In this document: one piece after another, positions 36,185 through 45,731 of the stretch
Layout: every line of letters begins with the position of its first letter
How positions within the stretch are numbered: position 1 is the stretch's first letter
DNA from: Alphaproteobacteria bacterium
GTDB lineage: Bacteria > Pseudomonadota > Alphaproteobacteria > Micropepsales > Micropepsaceae
Length of the DNA stretch: 64,000 nucleotides
Direction of reading: 5' to 3'
Assembly: GCA_024236055.1 (NCBI GenBank)
Contig: JACKLF010000001.1
Coordinates: 186,001 to 250,000 of the forward strand
The notes under the pieces: generated by a model
What the model was told of the DNA's origin: nothing
Seen by the model: only the letters and a program-made list of their open reading frames with translations
The model's database searches: none
Position numbers and translations under genes: made by a program

Positions 36185-37582
36185 TTAAAGCGGGCGAATA
36201 ATGCCTTTCGGGTCCAGCACATCGGTCATGGCCGCCCGCACGGCCGCCGCCAGCGGATCGGACGGCGAGGCCATCACCTGCAGCGCGCGCGCGTGGATGG
36301 ATTTCGCCTGCGCCACTTCATCGTCCAGCTTGCGGGCATAGATCCAGCGCAGCGTCAGGTTTGCGCCATGCGCGTCGGGTGCATCCAGCGATGCCATCAC
36401 CAGTCCGCGCGCGCCATCGCGCGGCGCCGATTGGATCATCGCGCCGTCCAGCGCCGTGCGCGCGGCGGCATAGAGTCCCGGCAGTTTTGCCCAGGGTGCG
36501 CGGCGGCTGACCTGGTCCATGGCCGCGCCGCGTTCCAGCAGGGCCTGGGCCAGCGCGCGCATCGCCATGCGTTCGCGCACCGGCGCCGCCCATGCGCCCA
36601 GCCGCGTGGCAATGGCCCTGAATTGGGCCTGTTCGCCGCGCGACAGTTGCAATGACAGCGATGCCCCGCCCGTGCGCTGTTTGCGAAGGCGGGCCCACAG
36701 CGTGGCCAGTATCGACGGCTCCGGCTCCAGGCTGTCGAACAGCGCGGTCTGCTGATCGTCGGACAGGTGCGGATGGATCAGCGCCAGCCCTTCGCGCGCC
36801 GCCTCGCGCAGCGCCGCCAGGCCGGCGGCAAAATCGGGAAAACACCAGCGCAACGGTTCGCTGCCCGCGGGCCTGCGGCGCACCGCCAGTGTCGCGGCCG
36901 TGACCACGCCGCCGCCCGCCAGCACTGCCGCCATTGCCGGGTCGTCGTCCAGCACCGCCGGGCCCTGCGGCGTCGCCAGCCGCAGGCCGCGCAGGCCGCA
37001 AGGCAGGCGCGCCGCATGCCCGGCCCATGCCGCCACGGTCATCGATGGATCGGCGGTGGCGCTTTCCAGCATCAGGCCGCGCGGCGCCAGCGCGCCATCC
37101 AGTGCCGCCACACCAAGACCGCCGCCCGCGCGCACCTGGCCCGACAGCGTGTCAATGTCCTCGATCGCGTCCAGCGATGACAGGTCCAGCGCGACATGCA
37201 CAGCATCGGCCGCCCCGCAAGCCTGCTGGCCGACCACAATCGCGGCATCGGCGCACAGGCGCAGCAGCGCCACAAGCTGGGCGCTGTCGGCGGGGCGCAG
37301 CACCGCATCGGGCACGCCGCCCGCATCGCCCTGGCGCAGCCGAAGCTGCGCATCCAAGCCCGGCATGTGCGCGGCACGCGCGGCCAGCGCCTGATACACG
37401 CGTCCTTCGCCCAGAAGGCGCGTCATCTCTTTCAGGATGTTGGGCGGCAACCGGCTGGGGGCTGTCTGGATATCGTCCAGCGCGCGCGCCGGCGTCACCA
37501 GAAGCGCGGGCATGCCAAGCGCCTCCTCCAGCCGCCGCCAGGCGGCATCGGGCAGGCTCTTGCGAATCTGCGTGGCGTTCAT
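36185..37582 (-). CDS. Degenerate FAD-linked oxidase-like protein
   Basis: 465 residues. LRPADSAQLVALLRLC resembles the first strand of the FAD-binding PCMH domain, and the C-terminus AVRAAMTDVLDPKGIIRPL is the closing element of FAD-oxidases such as alkyl-DHAP synthase. The core dinucleotide motif, usually of the form TVGG-x-IA, reads MTVAAWAGHAARL, so FAD binding may be weakened or lost. It lies downstream of the lipid kinase and glpD on one strand, which suggests a role in glycerolipid or ether-lipid metabolism (inference). Confidence 0.6.
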   Translation of the reverse strand: MNATQIRKSLPDAAWRRLEEALGMPALLVTPARALDDIQTAPSRLPPNILKEMTRLLGEGRVYQALAARAAHMPGLDAQLRLRQGDAGGVPDAVLRPADSAQLVALLRLCADAAIVVGQQACGAADAVHVALDLSSLDAIEDIDTLSGQVRAGGGLGVAALDGALAPRGLMLESATADPSMTVAAWAGHAARLPCGLRGLRLATPQGPAVLDDDPAMAAVLAGGGVVTAATLAVRRRPAGSEPLRWCFPDFAAGLAALREAAREGLALIHPHLSDDQQTALFDSLEPEPSILATLWARLRKQRTGGASLSLQLSRGEQAQFRAIATRLGAWAAPVRERMAMRALAQALLERGAAMDQVSRRAPWAKLPGLYAAARTALDGAMIQSAPRDGARGLVMASLDAPDAHGANLTLRWIYARKLDDEVAQAKSIHARALQVMASPSDPLAAAVRAAMTDVLDPKGIIRPL

Positions 37583-37632
37583 GGGCCCACACTAGCGCAA
37601 TCGGGCCCGGCTTGGGCCTTTCGATGGGCGCG

Positions 37633-38583
37633 TCAGAGGCGGATATTGACCGCGCCGGGCAGGATTTCAAAGGTTGCGGGCAGCACCCCGGCGGCTTCGC
37701 CATCGGTTTCCACCGCCACCGGCCCGTCGGTGTCCAGGGTGGGGGCCGCGGTCAGGCGCGCGGTGCGCAGCATCCGATGCGCTGGATTGTCCAGATGGGT
37801 GCCCCGCCGGATGGAGGCCAGGTCGGCCAGGATGCGCCGGCGGCTGCCGCCCGCCATCACCGCCACGTCGAACAGCCCATCCTGCACCGAGGCTTCGGGC
37901 GCCACATTCAGGCCGCCGCCGAAATGCCGGCCATTGGCCACCACCACCGAGGCGATGCCGGCGATCTCGTCAAAGCCGCCGGCCTGTTCGCCATGGACAT
38001 CGGGGGCCATCAGCCGCACGCGGCATTCATGCCAGGCCAGAAGCTGGCTGAAGGTTCCCAGGCGGCGGGCAAAGCCGCGTCCCAGCAACCGCGCGATGCG
38101 GCCCTGACCCAGCGAGCGGGCGATGGATGCGCTGAGCCCGAACGAGGCTTCGTCCAGGAAATAGCGCGTGACCGGCACGCCCTCGCGGCTGAGACAGGAG
38201 ACGCGCCCCACATCCACCTTGCGGATGTGCGAGCGGCGCAGATGGGCGATCGCGCCCACCGCACCCGGTTCGATGCCCAGCCCGCGCGCAACGTCTCCGC
38301 CCGTGTTGACGAAGCTGAACACAGCCTCGGGCGACACCGCCGCGCCGCGATCGAAAAAGCCGTTCAGCGCCTCGTTGATCACCCCGTCGCCGCCCACCGC
38401 GATCACGTCCAGATGGCCGTCCCGCAGCGCGTCGCGCACCAGGTGCGCCGCCTCGCCGGGACCATGGGTGGGCACCGCCTCGATGGCGGGAAAGATCGCG
38501 CCCAGCGCATCCTCGATGCGCCGCCAGTGGCGCCCGGTGCGCCCGCCGTCCGAAGCGGGATTGAACACGGCAAAGGCGGTCAC
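37633..38583 (-). CDS. Diacylglycerol/lipid kinase family protein
   Basis: 316 residues. The DAGK catalytic fold is shown by AVFNPASDGGRTGRHW, the nucleotide motif AVGGDGVINEALNGFF and FVNTGGDVARGLGI. C-terminal DTDGPVAVETDGEAAG is the usual second half. Phosphorylates a lipid alcohol; the substrate is undefined. Overlaps glpD by four bases, so they are translationally coupled. Confidence 0.9.
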   Translation of the reverse strand: MTAFAVFNPASDGGRTGRHWRRIEDALGAIFPAIEAVPTHGPGEAAHLVRDALRDGHLDVIAVGGDGVINEALNGFFDRGAAVSPEAVFSFVNTGGDVARGLGIEPGAVGAIAHLRRSHIRKVDVGRVSCLSREGVPVTRYFLDEASFGLSASIARSLGQGRIARLLGRGFARRLGTFSQLLAWHECRVRLMAPDVHGEQAGGFDEIAGIASVVVANGRHFGGGLNVAPEASVQDGLFDVAVMAGGSRRRILADLASIRRGTHLDNPAHRMLRTARLTAAPTLDTDGPVAVETDGEAAGVLPATFEILPGAVNIRL

Positions 38584-40178
38584 GGCACGCTCCGGTAAAG
38601 CGGGGCCAGGCTTTCGATCTCGCGCATCTTGCGCGCTTCGTCCCAGCCCAGATGATCGCCCATCAGGCCGGCGACACGCGCCAGCACCGACGGCGCAGGC
38701 GGTCCGAACAGGCCGATGCCGGTGCGGCGCATCACCATGTCCTCCAGCGTCAGCGCCATTTCCTCTTTCAGCGCAAAGGCAATCTGTGCCGGGGTGTCGC
38801 CGCTTTCGTTGAAGGGCATCAGGTCGGTCAGCCGCGCGCCCTTCAGCGCTTCGGGCAGGCGCCGGCCCAGCATGTGCGCCATGGGACGCAGCGCGGCGAT
38901 GCCCGGCCAGGTCTTGTTGAAGCCGCGCAGCATCTGCTCGAAATCGTCAAAGCGGCCGCCGGGCAGGGGGACGCTCGCGGTGGTGCAGCGTTCGGTCTTT
39001 TTCTCCAGCTTTGCCGCCAGCGCGTCGGTCACGCTTTGCGCCAACGCGCGGCTGGTCGTCCATTTGCCGCCCAGCGCCGAGAACACGCCGTCCAGCCCTT
39101 CTTCGGCATGGTCGACCAGTTCGGCGCGGCGGCTGACGTTATAGGTGCCGCCGGATTTTCCATCCGCCACCAGCGGGCGCAGCCCGGCATAGAAGGCCTG
39201 GATGCTGCCTTCGGTCAGCCCCGCCGCGGGCAGGTATTTCTGGAACGCGCCCAGCAGCAGCGCGATATCGCTGTCCTGAACCGCCACGGTGGACGGATCG
39301 CCGCTGAAGGGCGTGTCGGTCGTGGCCAAAAGCGTGTGGCCGCGCCAGGGCAGGGCGAACAGATGGCCGTTGCCCGCCTCGATCGCCAGCGCCGCCTCGG
39401 ACAGTTTGGGCACCATCAGGTGAATGCCCTTGGAGCGGATCAGCCTGTGTTCGGCTTTCTTGCCGCTGGCCTTTTCCAGGAACAGGTCGGCCCAGGGGCC
39501 CGCCGCGACCACCAGGCTGCGGGCGCGAATGTCGAATGTCTCGCCGCTCAGCGCGTCGCGCACGCTGGCGCCTTCGATCCTGCCGTCCCGCATCAGCAGC
39601 GTTTCGCAGGACAGGTGATTGGCCAGCGCCGCGCCGTGGGCGTCGGCATCGATCAGGTTCTCCAGCGCGATGCGCTCGGGCGCATACATCTGGGCGTCGT
39701 GATATTCGAAGGCGCCGCGGAATTTCCCGGTTGCGCCATCGCCTTCCAGCACCGGTGCGCGGGCCAGCGCCTCAGCACGGCCGATCCAGCGATGGCGCGG
39801 CAACTGCCCGCCCGCCAGCAGATCGTAGAGCGTCAGTCCCGCCGCCAGCTTCAGCCGTTCGGTCAGCGGCGTGCCATAGAGCGGCAGCAGAAAGGGCAGG
39901 GGCCGCACCAGATGCGGCGCGATCTTCAGCAGCGTGCCGCGCTCGCTTAAGGATTCGCGCACCAGCCCGATTTCCAGGTTTCGCAGATAGCGCAGGCCGC
40001 CATGGGCCAGGCGCGAACTGTGCGCCGAGGTGGCTGAGGCGAAGTCGTTCGTCTCCACCAGCGCCACGGAAAGGCCGCGCCGGGCCGCGTCGCGCGCGAT
40101 GAAGCATCCGGTGGCGCCGCCACCGACGATCAGGCAATCGAATGTTTCAGAGGAAAGTCGGGAAAGGGCGCGCTGCAT
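38580..40178 (-). CDS. glpD: Aerobic glycerol-3-phosphate dehydrogenase
   Basis: 532 residues. FAD enzyme that oxidises glycerol-3-phosphate to dihydroxyacetone phosphate and passes electrons to quinone at the inner membrane. N-terminal Rossmann motif DCLIVGGGATGCFIARDAA, FASATSAHSSRLAHGGLRYL and LVVAAGPWAD are GlpD hallmarks. First of three co-directional genes (glpD - lipid kinase - FAD-like protein). Ubiquinone from ubiE/ubiB would be the acceptor. Confidence 0.95.
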   Translation of the reverse strand: MQRALSRLSSETFDCLIVGGGATGCFIARDAARRGLSVALVETNDFASATSAHSSRLAHGGLRYLRNLEIGLVRESLSERGTLLKIAPHLVRPLPFLLPLYGTPLTERLKLAAGLTLYDLLAGGQLPRHRWIGRAEALARAPVLEGDGATGKFRGAFEYHDAQMYAPERIALENLIDADAHGAALANHLSCETLLMRDGRIEGASVRDALSGETFDIRARSLVVAAGPWADLFLEKASGKKAEHRLIRSKGIHLMVPKLSEAALAIEAGNGHLFALPWRGHTLLATTDTPFSGDPSTVAVQDSDIALLLGAFQKYLPAAGLTEGSIQAFYAGLRPLVADGKSGGTYNVSRRAELVDHAEEGLDGVFSALGGKWTTSRALAQSVTDALAAKLEKKTERCTTASVPLPGGRFDDFEQMLRGFNKTWPGIAALRPMAHMLGRRLPEALKGARLTDLMPFNESGDTPAQIAFALKEEMALTLEDMVMRRTGIGLFGPPAPSVLARVAGLMGDHLGWDEARKMREIESLAPLYRSVP

Positions 40179-40213
40179 GGGCGCGCCAAACTATCGGCGT
40201 TGCGGCCGGATTT

Positions 40214-40381
40214 CTACTTGATCTTGCCTTCCTTGAAGGTCACGTGCTTGCGCAGCACCGGATCGTACTTCTTGATCGAGAACTTCTCGGTCATCGTCCG
40301 GGTGTTCTTCTTGGTGACATAGAAAAAGCCGGTGCCGCCGTCGCTGTTGAGGCGGATTTTCGCGGTGGTCGGCTTCGCCAT
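40214..40381 (-). CDS. rpmG: Ribosomal protein L33
   Basis: 55 residues, the normal length. Begins MAKPTTAKIRLNSDGGTGF and ends HVTFKEGKIK; the core FYVTKKNTRTMTEKFSIKKY is L33. It lacks the zinc cysteines, so it is the zinc-free type. GGAG lies seven bases before the ATG. A hairpin and promoter-like element lie in its upstream region. Confidence 0.95.
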   Translation of the reverse strand: MAKPTTAKIRLNSDGGTGFFYVTKKNTRTMTEKFSIKKYDPVLRKHVTFKEGKIK

Positions 40382-40402
40382 GACAAACTCCAGAAAGAAA
40401 CG

Positions 40403-40441
40403 GCGCCCCCAAACGGTGTCGAGAGGGGCTCAAGGGGGCGC
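40403..40441 (-). promoter_or_regulatory. Hairpin in the rpmG leader / rnr-rpmG junction
   Basis: GCGCCCCC (40403-40410) pairs with GGGGGCGC (40434-40441) around a 23-base loop. On the minus strand a T-rich stretch (GTTTCTTTC) follows, so it could end rnr transcripts or attenuate rpmG. A TTGACA (40470-40465) lies just upstream. Confidence 0.5.
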
Positions 40442-40506
40442 TAATTGGCTCAAGCCCCCGGCGCTGTCAAGGTTTGGCCGCCGGTCCCGGTCAAAAATGG
40501 CGGTTT

Positions 40507-42771
40507 TCAGCGCTTTTTGGCCTTGAAGGGGCGCTTTTTGCTGCCTTTGTCCGTCTTGCGGCCGCCGGGCTTGCGGTTCCCCGTGGGCTTGCCGGGCGAT
40601 TTGCCCCGGCGCGGTGCCCCGCCGCCCGAGCCGTCCGCCAGGGCGAATCGCATGCCGCCGGTGATGGGCGCGGCCTCGACCAGCTTGACCCGCAGCACGT
40701 CGCCGAGACCGAACACCGCGCGGGTCTTTTCCCCCACCAGCGCTTGGCGCTTTTCGTCATGGCGGAAATAGTCACCGCCCAGCTCGCGGATGGGGATCAG
40801 CCCGTCGGCGCCGCTCTCGGCCAGCCGCACGAACAGGCCAAAGCGCGTCACCCCCGACACCCGCGCGTCAAAACTCTCGCCGATGCGGTCCTGCATGAAG
40901 GCGGCGACATAGCGGTCGGTGGAATCACGCTCCGCCGCCATGGCCCGGCGCTCGGTCATGGTGATGTGTTCGGCAATGGCGGGCAGGGCGGTGATCTCGC
41001 GGTCGCTCAAACCGCCGTCGCCCAGATTGAAGGCGCGGATCAGCGCGCGGTGCACGATCAGGTCGGCATAGCGCCGGATGGGCGAGGTGAAATGGGCATA
41101 CTTGGCCAGGTTCAAGCCGAAATGGCCGATATTGGCGGGGTCGTAGATCGCCTGGGCCTGGCTCCTCAGCACCACGTCGTTCATCACCGCCTCATGCGGC
41201 TTGCCTTTGGCGGCGGCCAGCACGCGGTTGAAGGCGCCGGGCTGGACCACCTGGCCCTTGGCGAAGGAGATATTCAGGGTACGGAGGAAATCGGAAAAGG
41301 CGAACAGCTTTTCCTTCGACGGGGTATCGTGCACCCGGTAGATCAGCGGCGTCCTGGCCTTTTCCAGCGCCTCGGCGGCGGCGACATTGGCCAGGACCAT
41401 GAATTCCTCGATCAGCTTCATGGATTCCAGCCGGTCGCGGAAGGCGATGGAGGCGACATGGCCGTCCTCGCCCAGCACCACGCGCCGCTCGGGCAGGTCC
41501 AGGTCCAAGGGATCGCGCTTGCCGCGCGCGATGGTCAGCGACTTGTAGGCGTCCCAGATGTCGGCCAGCGTCTTCTTGACCGTGGCGCTCATGCCGTCTT
41601 TCGGCTTGCCGTCGAAGGCGGCCTGGGCGTCGGCATAGCTCAGCCGCGCGGCCGAGCGCATCACGGCGCGCAGGAACTGGTGGCTCTTCTTGTGGCCCTG
41701 GGCGTCGAACACCATGCGCGCCACAAGACAGGCGCGGTCCACGCCTTCGCGCAACGAGCACAGGTCCGCCGACAATTCCTCCGGCAGCATCGGCACGACA
41801 CGGTCGGGGAAGTAGCAGCTGTTGCCGCGCTTGAAGGCTTCCTTGTCCAGCGCCGAGCCGGGGGTGACGTAATGGGCGACATCGGCGATGGCGACCAGCA
41901 CGATATGGCCGCCGGGATGATCGGGATCGGGGCCGGCCCAGATGGCGTCGTCATGGTCGCGCGCATCGGGCGGATCGATGGTGAGAAGCGGCACGGCGCG
42001 CAGGTCGGTGCGGCCTTTCGGATCGACAGGTTTGGCGGCCTTCGCCTGATCGATGACGGGGCCGGGAAATTCCACCGGGATGCCGTGATCGTGAACGGCG
42101 ATCAGGCTGATGGTGCTGGGGCTTTCCATGCTGCCCACACGCTCGACCACCCGCACGCGCGAAAAGCCGGCAATGCGGCCATGCGCGGGTTCGGCGGCGA
42201 CCAGGTCGTTGTTCTTCGCGCCGTTCAGGTCGGCCTTGTCGATGGCGAACTCGCTGCGCGCCTTCTTGTCGATGGGCACCAGCCGCCAGCCCTTGGGCAG
42301 TTCGCGCACCACCCCGACCAGCCGGTTGGGCGTGGCCGCCTCCAGCTTGCGGATGATGCGTGCTTCATAACTGTCGCCATGTTTTTCCAGCCGCGCCAGC
42401 AGGCGGTCGCCCGGTCCCGGTGCGCCGCCGGTCTTGGGCGGGGTGACATAGATGGCGGGCGGTTCTTCGTCGCCCTCCCAGGACAGGGGCCGTGCCATCA
42501 GTTCGCCGTCCGCATCCGGGCCGGTGACCTGGATGACGGTGACGCCGGGCAGTTCGCCCTTTTTGGTGAAGCCGGTTTTCTTGCGCCCTTCGATGACGCC
42601 GTCGGCGGCCAGTTCCTTGAGCACCCGCTTGAGCTGGATGCGGTCCGAGCCTTTCAGGCCCAATTGTTTCGCCAGATCGCGCTTGTCCGCGCCGGGATGT
42701 TCGGCCAGCAGTTCAAGCACGCGCGCCTTCAACGGGGCGGGCGTGTGTTTGTCGTGTTTGGTTTTCTTCAA
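40507..42771 (-). CDS. rnr: Ribonuclease R
   Basis: 754 residues. 3'-5' exoribonuclease that degrades structured RNA and acts with tmRNA/SmpB in quality control. The N-terminal winged helix is followed by cold-shock domains, the RNB active site PDARDHDDAIWAGPD, FTSPIRRYADLIVHRAL and a C-terminal S1 domain (SGVTRFGLFVRLAESGADGL). The tail is Lys/Arg-rich. It starts with TTG two bases after the topA stop. Confidence 0.95.
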   Translation of the reverse strand: MKKTKHDKHTPAPLKARVLELLAEHPGADKRDLAKQLGLKGSDRIQLKRVLKELAADGVIEGRKKTGFTKKGELPGVTVIQVTGPDADGELMARPLSWEGDEEPPAIYVTPPKTGGAPGPGDRLLARLEKHGDSYEARIIRKLEAATPNRLVGVVRELPKGWRLVPIDKKARSEFAIDKADLNGAKNNDLVAAEPAHGRIAGFSRVRVVERVGSMESPSTISLIAVHDHGIPVEFPGPVIDQAKAAKPVDPKGRTDLRAVPLLTIDPPDARDHDDAIWAGPDPDHPGGHIVLVAIADVAHYVTPGSALDKEAFKRGNSCYFPDRVVPMLPEELSADLCSLREGVDRACLVARMVFDAQGHKKSHQFLRAVMRSAARLSYADAQAAFDGKPKDGMSATVKKTLADIWDAYKSLTIARGKRDPLDLDLPERRVVLGEDGHVASIAFRDRLESMKLIEEFMVLANVAAAEALEKARTPLIYRVHDTPSKEKLFAFSDFLRTLNISFAKGQVVQPGAFNRVLAAAKGKPHEAVMNDVVLRSQAQAIYDPANIGHFGLNLAKYAHFTSPIRRYADLIVHRALIRAFNLGDGGLSDREITALPAIAEHITMTERRAMAAERDSTDRYVAAFMQDRIGESFDARVSGVTRFGLFVRLAESGADGLIPIRELGGDYFRHDEKRQALVGEKTRAVFGLGDVLRVKLVEAAPITGGMRFALADGSGGGAPRRGKSPGKPTGNRKPGGRKTDKGSKKRPFKAKKR

Positions 42772-42773
42772 GT

Positions 42774-45461
42774 CTATTCGCCGGTCAGTTCAGGCTCTTT
42801 GGCCTTTGGCCCGGCGGCCTTCTTTTTGGAGGTTTTGGCTGTTGCCTTCTTGGCGGCCTTTTTGGGCGCAGCCTTCTTTTTTGCCGCCGCCTTCTTGGGC
42901 GTGGCCTTTTTCGCGGCGGCCTTCTTCGGCGCCGCGGCTTTTTTTGTGGCTTTCTTCTTCTTGCCGCCTTTCGCCGCGCGTTCGGCGATCCAGGCCAGCG
43001 CCTGTTCCAGCGTCACGCTTTCCGGCTCGGTGCCTTCGGGCAGGGTGGCATTGGTTTCGCCGTCGCTGACATAGGGGCCGAACTTGCCCTTCAGCACCTT
43101 GATCGGCTTGCCGCCGGATTCGCCCAGGTCCTTCAGGGACTGGGCGCCGCGGCGGCCAGGCCCGCGCGCCTTCTTTTCCGCCAGAAGGGTGATGGCGCGG
43201 TTCAGCCCGATCTCGAACACGTCCTCAGGGGAGTCGAGCGAGGCATAGATGCCGTTATGCACCACATAGGGCCCGAAGCGGCCGAAATTGGCGCTGATCT
43301 TCTTGCCGTCCTCGGGGTGCTGGCCCACTTCGCGCGGCAGCGCCAGCAGCTTCAGCGCCAGTTCCAGGTCGACATCGCTCTTGTCGGTGCCCTTGGGAAT
43401 GCCGCTGCGCTTGGGCTTGGACTTGGGACCGCCGTCGCCTTCCTCGCCAAGCTGCACATAGGGGCCGAAGCGGCCGGTGCGCAGGGTGATCTTCTGGCCC
43501 GTCTCCGGATCTTCGCCGATGTCCACCGGGCCGGCATCGCCTTCCTCGCTGGTCGCGCCGATGGGGCGGGTGAACTTGCAGTCGGGATAGTTGGTGCAGC
43601 CGACAAAGGCGCCATAGCGGCCCAGCTTCAGGTTCAGCCGTCCGTTTTCGCAGGCGGGGCACTTGCGCGGATCGCTGCCGTCGCCGGGCGTGGGGAAGAT
43701 GTGCGGCGACAGAACCTCGTCCAGCTCGTCGATGACCTGGCTGAGTTTCAGTTCCTTGGTCTCGCCGACAGCGGCCGAGAATTCGACCCAGAAATCGCGC
43801 AGCAGCTGCTTGTAGTTCAGGTCGCCGGCCGAAACCTCGTCCAGCTTCTCTTCCAGATCGGCGGTGAAGTCATAGGCGACATAGCGCTTGAAGAAGCTGT
43901 TCAGGAAGGTGGTGACCAGCCGGCCCTTGTCTTCGGGAATGAAGCGCTGGCGGTCCATCTTCACATAGGCGCGGTCGCGCAGGGTGGAGATGATCGAGGC
44001 ATAGGTGGAGGGGCGGCCGATGCCCAGCTCTTCCAGCTTCTTGACCAGGCTGGCTTCGGAATAGCGCGGCGGCGGCTCGGTGAAATGCTGCGCCGGATTG
44101 ACCTTGTCGATGGCCGTGGCGTCGCCCGCCGCCAGCTTGGGCAGGTGCGAGCCATCGTCATCCACCGTGTCGTCCTGGCCTTCCAGGTACAGCGTCAAAA
44201 AGCCGTCGAACAGCGTGACTGTGCCGGTGGCGCGCAGGGTGATCTGGCCATCGGCGCTGACCACGTCGACGGTGGTGCGTTCCTGTTCGGCGCTTTCCAT
44301 CTGGCTGGCGACGGCGCGCTTCCAGATCAGCTCATAGAGCCGGGCGGCGTCGGCATCGAGATATTTGGCGACCTCTTCGGGGGGGCGCGCGAAGCTGGTG
44401 GGGCGCACCGCCTCATGCGCTTCCTGGGCGCTGGCATTGTTGTTGGCATAGACGCGCGGCGCGCCGGGCACATAGCGCTTGCCATAGCGCGAGCCGATGA
44501 CATCGCGCGCCTCGTTGACGGCTTCGCCGACCATGGTGATGCCGTCGGTACGCATATAGGTGATCAGGCCGGTGGTGTCGCCGCCGATCTCCACGCCTTC
44601 ATAAAGGCCCTGGGCGATCTGCATGGTGCGCTTGGCGTTGAAGCCCAGCTTGCGCGCGGCTTCCTGCTGCAGGGTCGACGTCTTGAAGGGCGGGGCGGGA
44701 TTGCGCTTGACCGGCTTGGCCTCGACGCTGCCGACCTTGAAGGACTGGGCGTTGATCGCGGCCACCGCGCGGTCGGCGTCGGCCTGGTTGGTCAGCGACA
44801 GCTTTTCGACTTTCTTGCCGTCAAGCTGGAACAGGCGGGCCTGGAAATTTCCGGCATCCGCCGTCAGGTCGGCATCGATCGACCAGTATTCCTGGGCGTT
44901 GAAGGCCTCGATTTCCTGCTCGCGCTCCACGATCAGGCGCAGCGCCACAGACTGCACGCGGCCCGCCGAACGGGCGCCCGGCAGCTTGCGCCACAGGACC
45001 GGCGAAAGGGTGAAACCCACCAGATAGTCCAGCGCGCGGCGCGCCAGATAGGCTTCCACCAGATCCTGGTCGATCTGGCGCGGATGCTGGATCGCCTCGG
45101 TCACCGCCGACTTGGTGATGGCGTTGAAGGCCACCCGTTCGACCGGCAGGTCCTTCAGCAGCTTCTTGGATTTCAGCACTTCCAGGATGTGCCAGGAAAT
45201 CGCCTCGCCCTCGCGGTCGGGGTCGGTGGCCAGGATCAGCTTGTCGGCGCCCTTCACGGCGGCGGCGATGTCCTTGATCTTGGACTGGGCGCGGGCGTCC
45301 ACGTCCCACACCATCGCGAAGTCCTCGTCGGGGTTCACCGAGCCGTCCTTGGACGGCAGGTCGCGGATATGCCCGAAGCTGGCCAGGACCTTGTAGTCAC
45401 TGCCCAGATATTTGTTGATGGCTTTGACCTTGCCGGGGGACTCGACGATCAGGACGTGCAT
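42774..45461 (-). CDS. topA: DNA topoisomerase I
   Basis: 895 residues. Type IA enzyme that relaxes negative supercoils. TOPRIM: MHVLIVESPGKVKAINKYLG and ATDPDREGEAISWHI. Active-site Tyr is in GLITYMRTDG. One canonical Cys4 zinc motif (CPACENGRLNLKLGRYGAF) and several cysteine-free repeats (KFGPYVSDG) follow. The last ~75 residues are a Lys/Ala/Pro-rich tail (KKAAAPKKAAAKKATPKKAA) like histone H1, likely DNA-binding. Confidence 0.96.
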   Translation of the reverse strand: MHVLIVESPGKVKAINKYLGSDYKVLASFGHIRDLPSKDGSVNPDEDFAMVWDVDARAQSKIKDIAAAVKGADKLILATDPDREGEAISWHILEVLKSKKLLKDLPVERVAFNAITKSAVTEAIQHPRQIDQDLVEAYLARRALDYLVGFTLSPVLWRKLPGARSAGRVQSVALRLIVEREQEIEAFNAQEYWSIDADLTADAGNFQARLFQLDGKKVEKLSLTNQADADRAVAAINAQSFKVGSVEAKPVKRNPAPPFKTSTLQQEAARKLGFNAKRTMQIAQGLYEGVEIGGDTTGLITYMRTDGITMVGEAVNEARDVIGSRYGKRYVPGAPRVYANNNASAQEAHEAVRPTSFARPPEEVAKYLDADAARLYELIWKRAVASQMESAEQERTTVDVVSADGQITLRATGTVTLFDGFLTLYLEGQDDTVDDDGSHLPKLAAGDATAIDKVNPAQHFTEPPPRYSEASLVKKLEELGIGRPSTYASIISTLRDRAYVKMDRQRFIPEDKGRLVTTFLNSFFKRYVAYDFTADLEEKLDEVSAGDLNYKQLLRDFWVEFSAAVGETKELKLSQVIDELDEVLSPHIFPTPGDGSDPRKCPACENGRLNLKLGRYGAFVGCTNYPDCKFTRPIGATSEEGDAGPVDIGEDPETGQKITLRTGRFGPYVQLGEEGDGGPKSKPKRSGIPKGTDKSDVDLELALKLLALPREVGQHPEDGKKISANFGRFGPYVVHNGIYASLDSPEDVFEIGLNRAITLLAEKKARGPGRRGAQSLKDLGESGGKPIKVLKGKFGPYVSDGETNATLPEGTEPESVTLEQALAWIAERAAKGGKKKKATKKAAAPKKAAAKKATPKKAAAKKKAAPKKAAKKATAKTSKKKAAGPKAKEPELTGE

Positions 45462-45731
45462 TTAGGAATTAACACCTAACTGGGATGACAACAGGGGCAT
45501 ATCTGGCGCTGCGGGACCGGCCTGCAAGGGTGGAACCTGTGAAAATCGGCCAGCGGGGCCGAATGGGGGCGGACCTTGATCGCAGCCGAAGGGGCCTGTC
45601 AACGCCGGGCGGGACGACGGAACAGTACCAAGAGTTGTATTTTGCCGAAATTGAACCATTGATAATACCTATGGTTGTATTCTGGCCATGTCTCGCTTAT
45701 GGTTAATCCGCAATTCCTTTCCGAATCCGTA

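Noticed and set aside
42774..43010. Repeat array or CRISPR-like pattern in the topA tail
   Set aside because: Irregular AAG/GCC codon repeats that encode a basic tail, without spacers or conserved repeat units.
40474..43074. Plus-strand frame of 866 codons
   Set aside because: Antisense to rnr and the topA tail, both of which have complete family motifs.
43257..45479. Plus-strand frame of 740 codons
   Set aside because: Antisense to topA; no recognisable domain.
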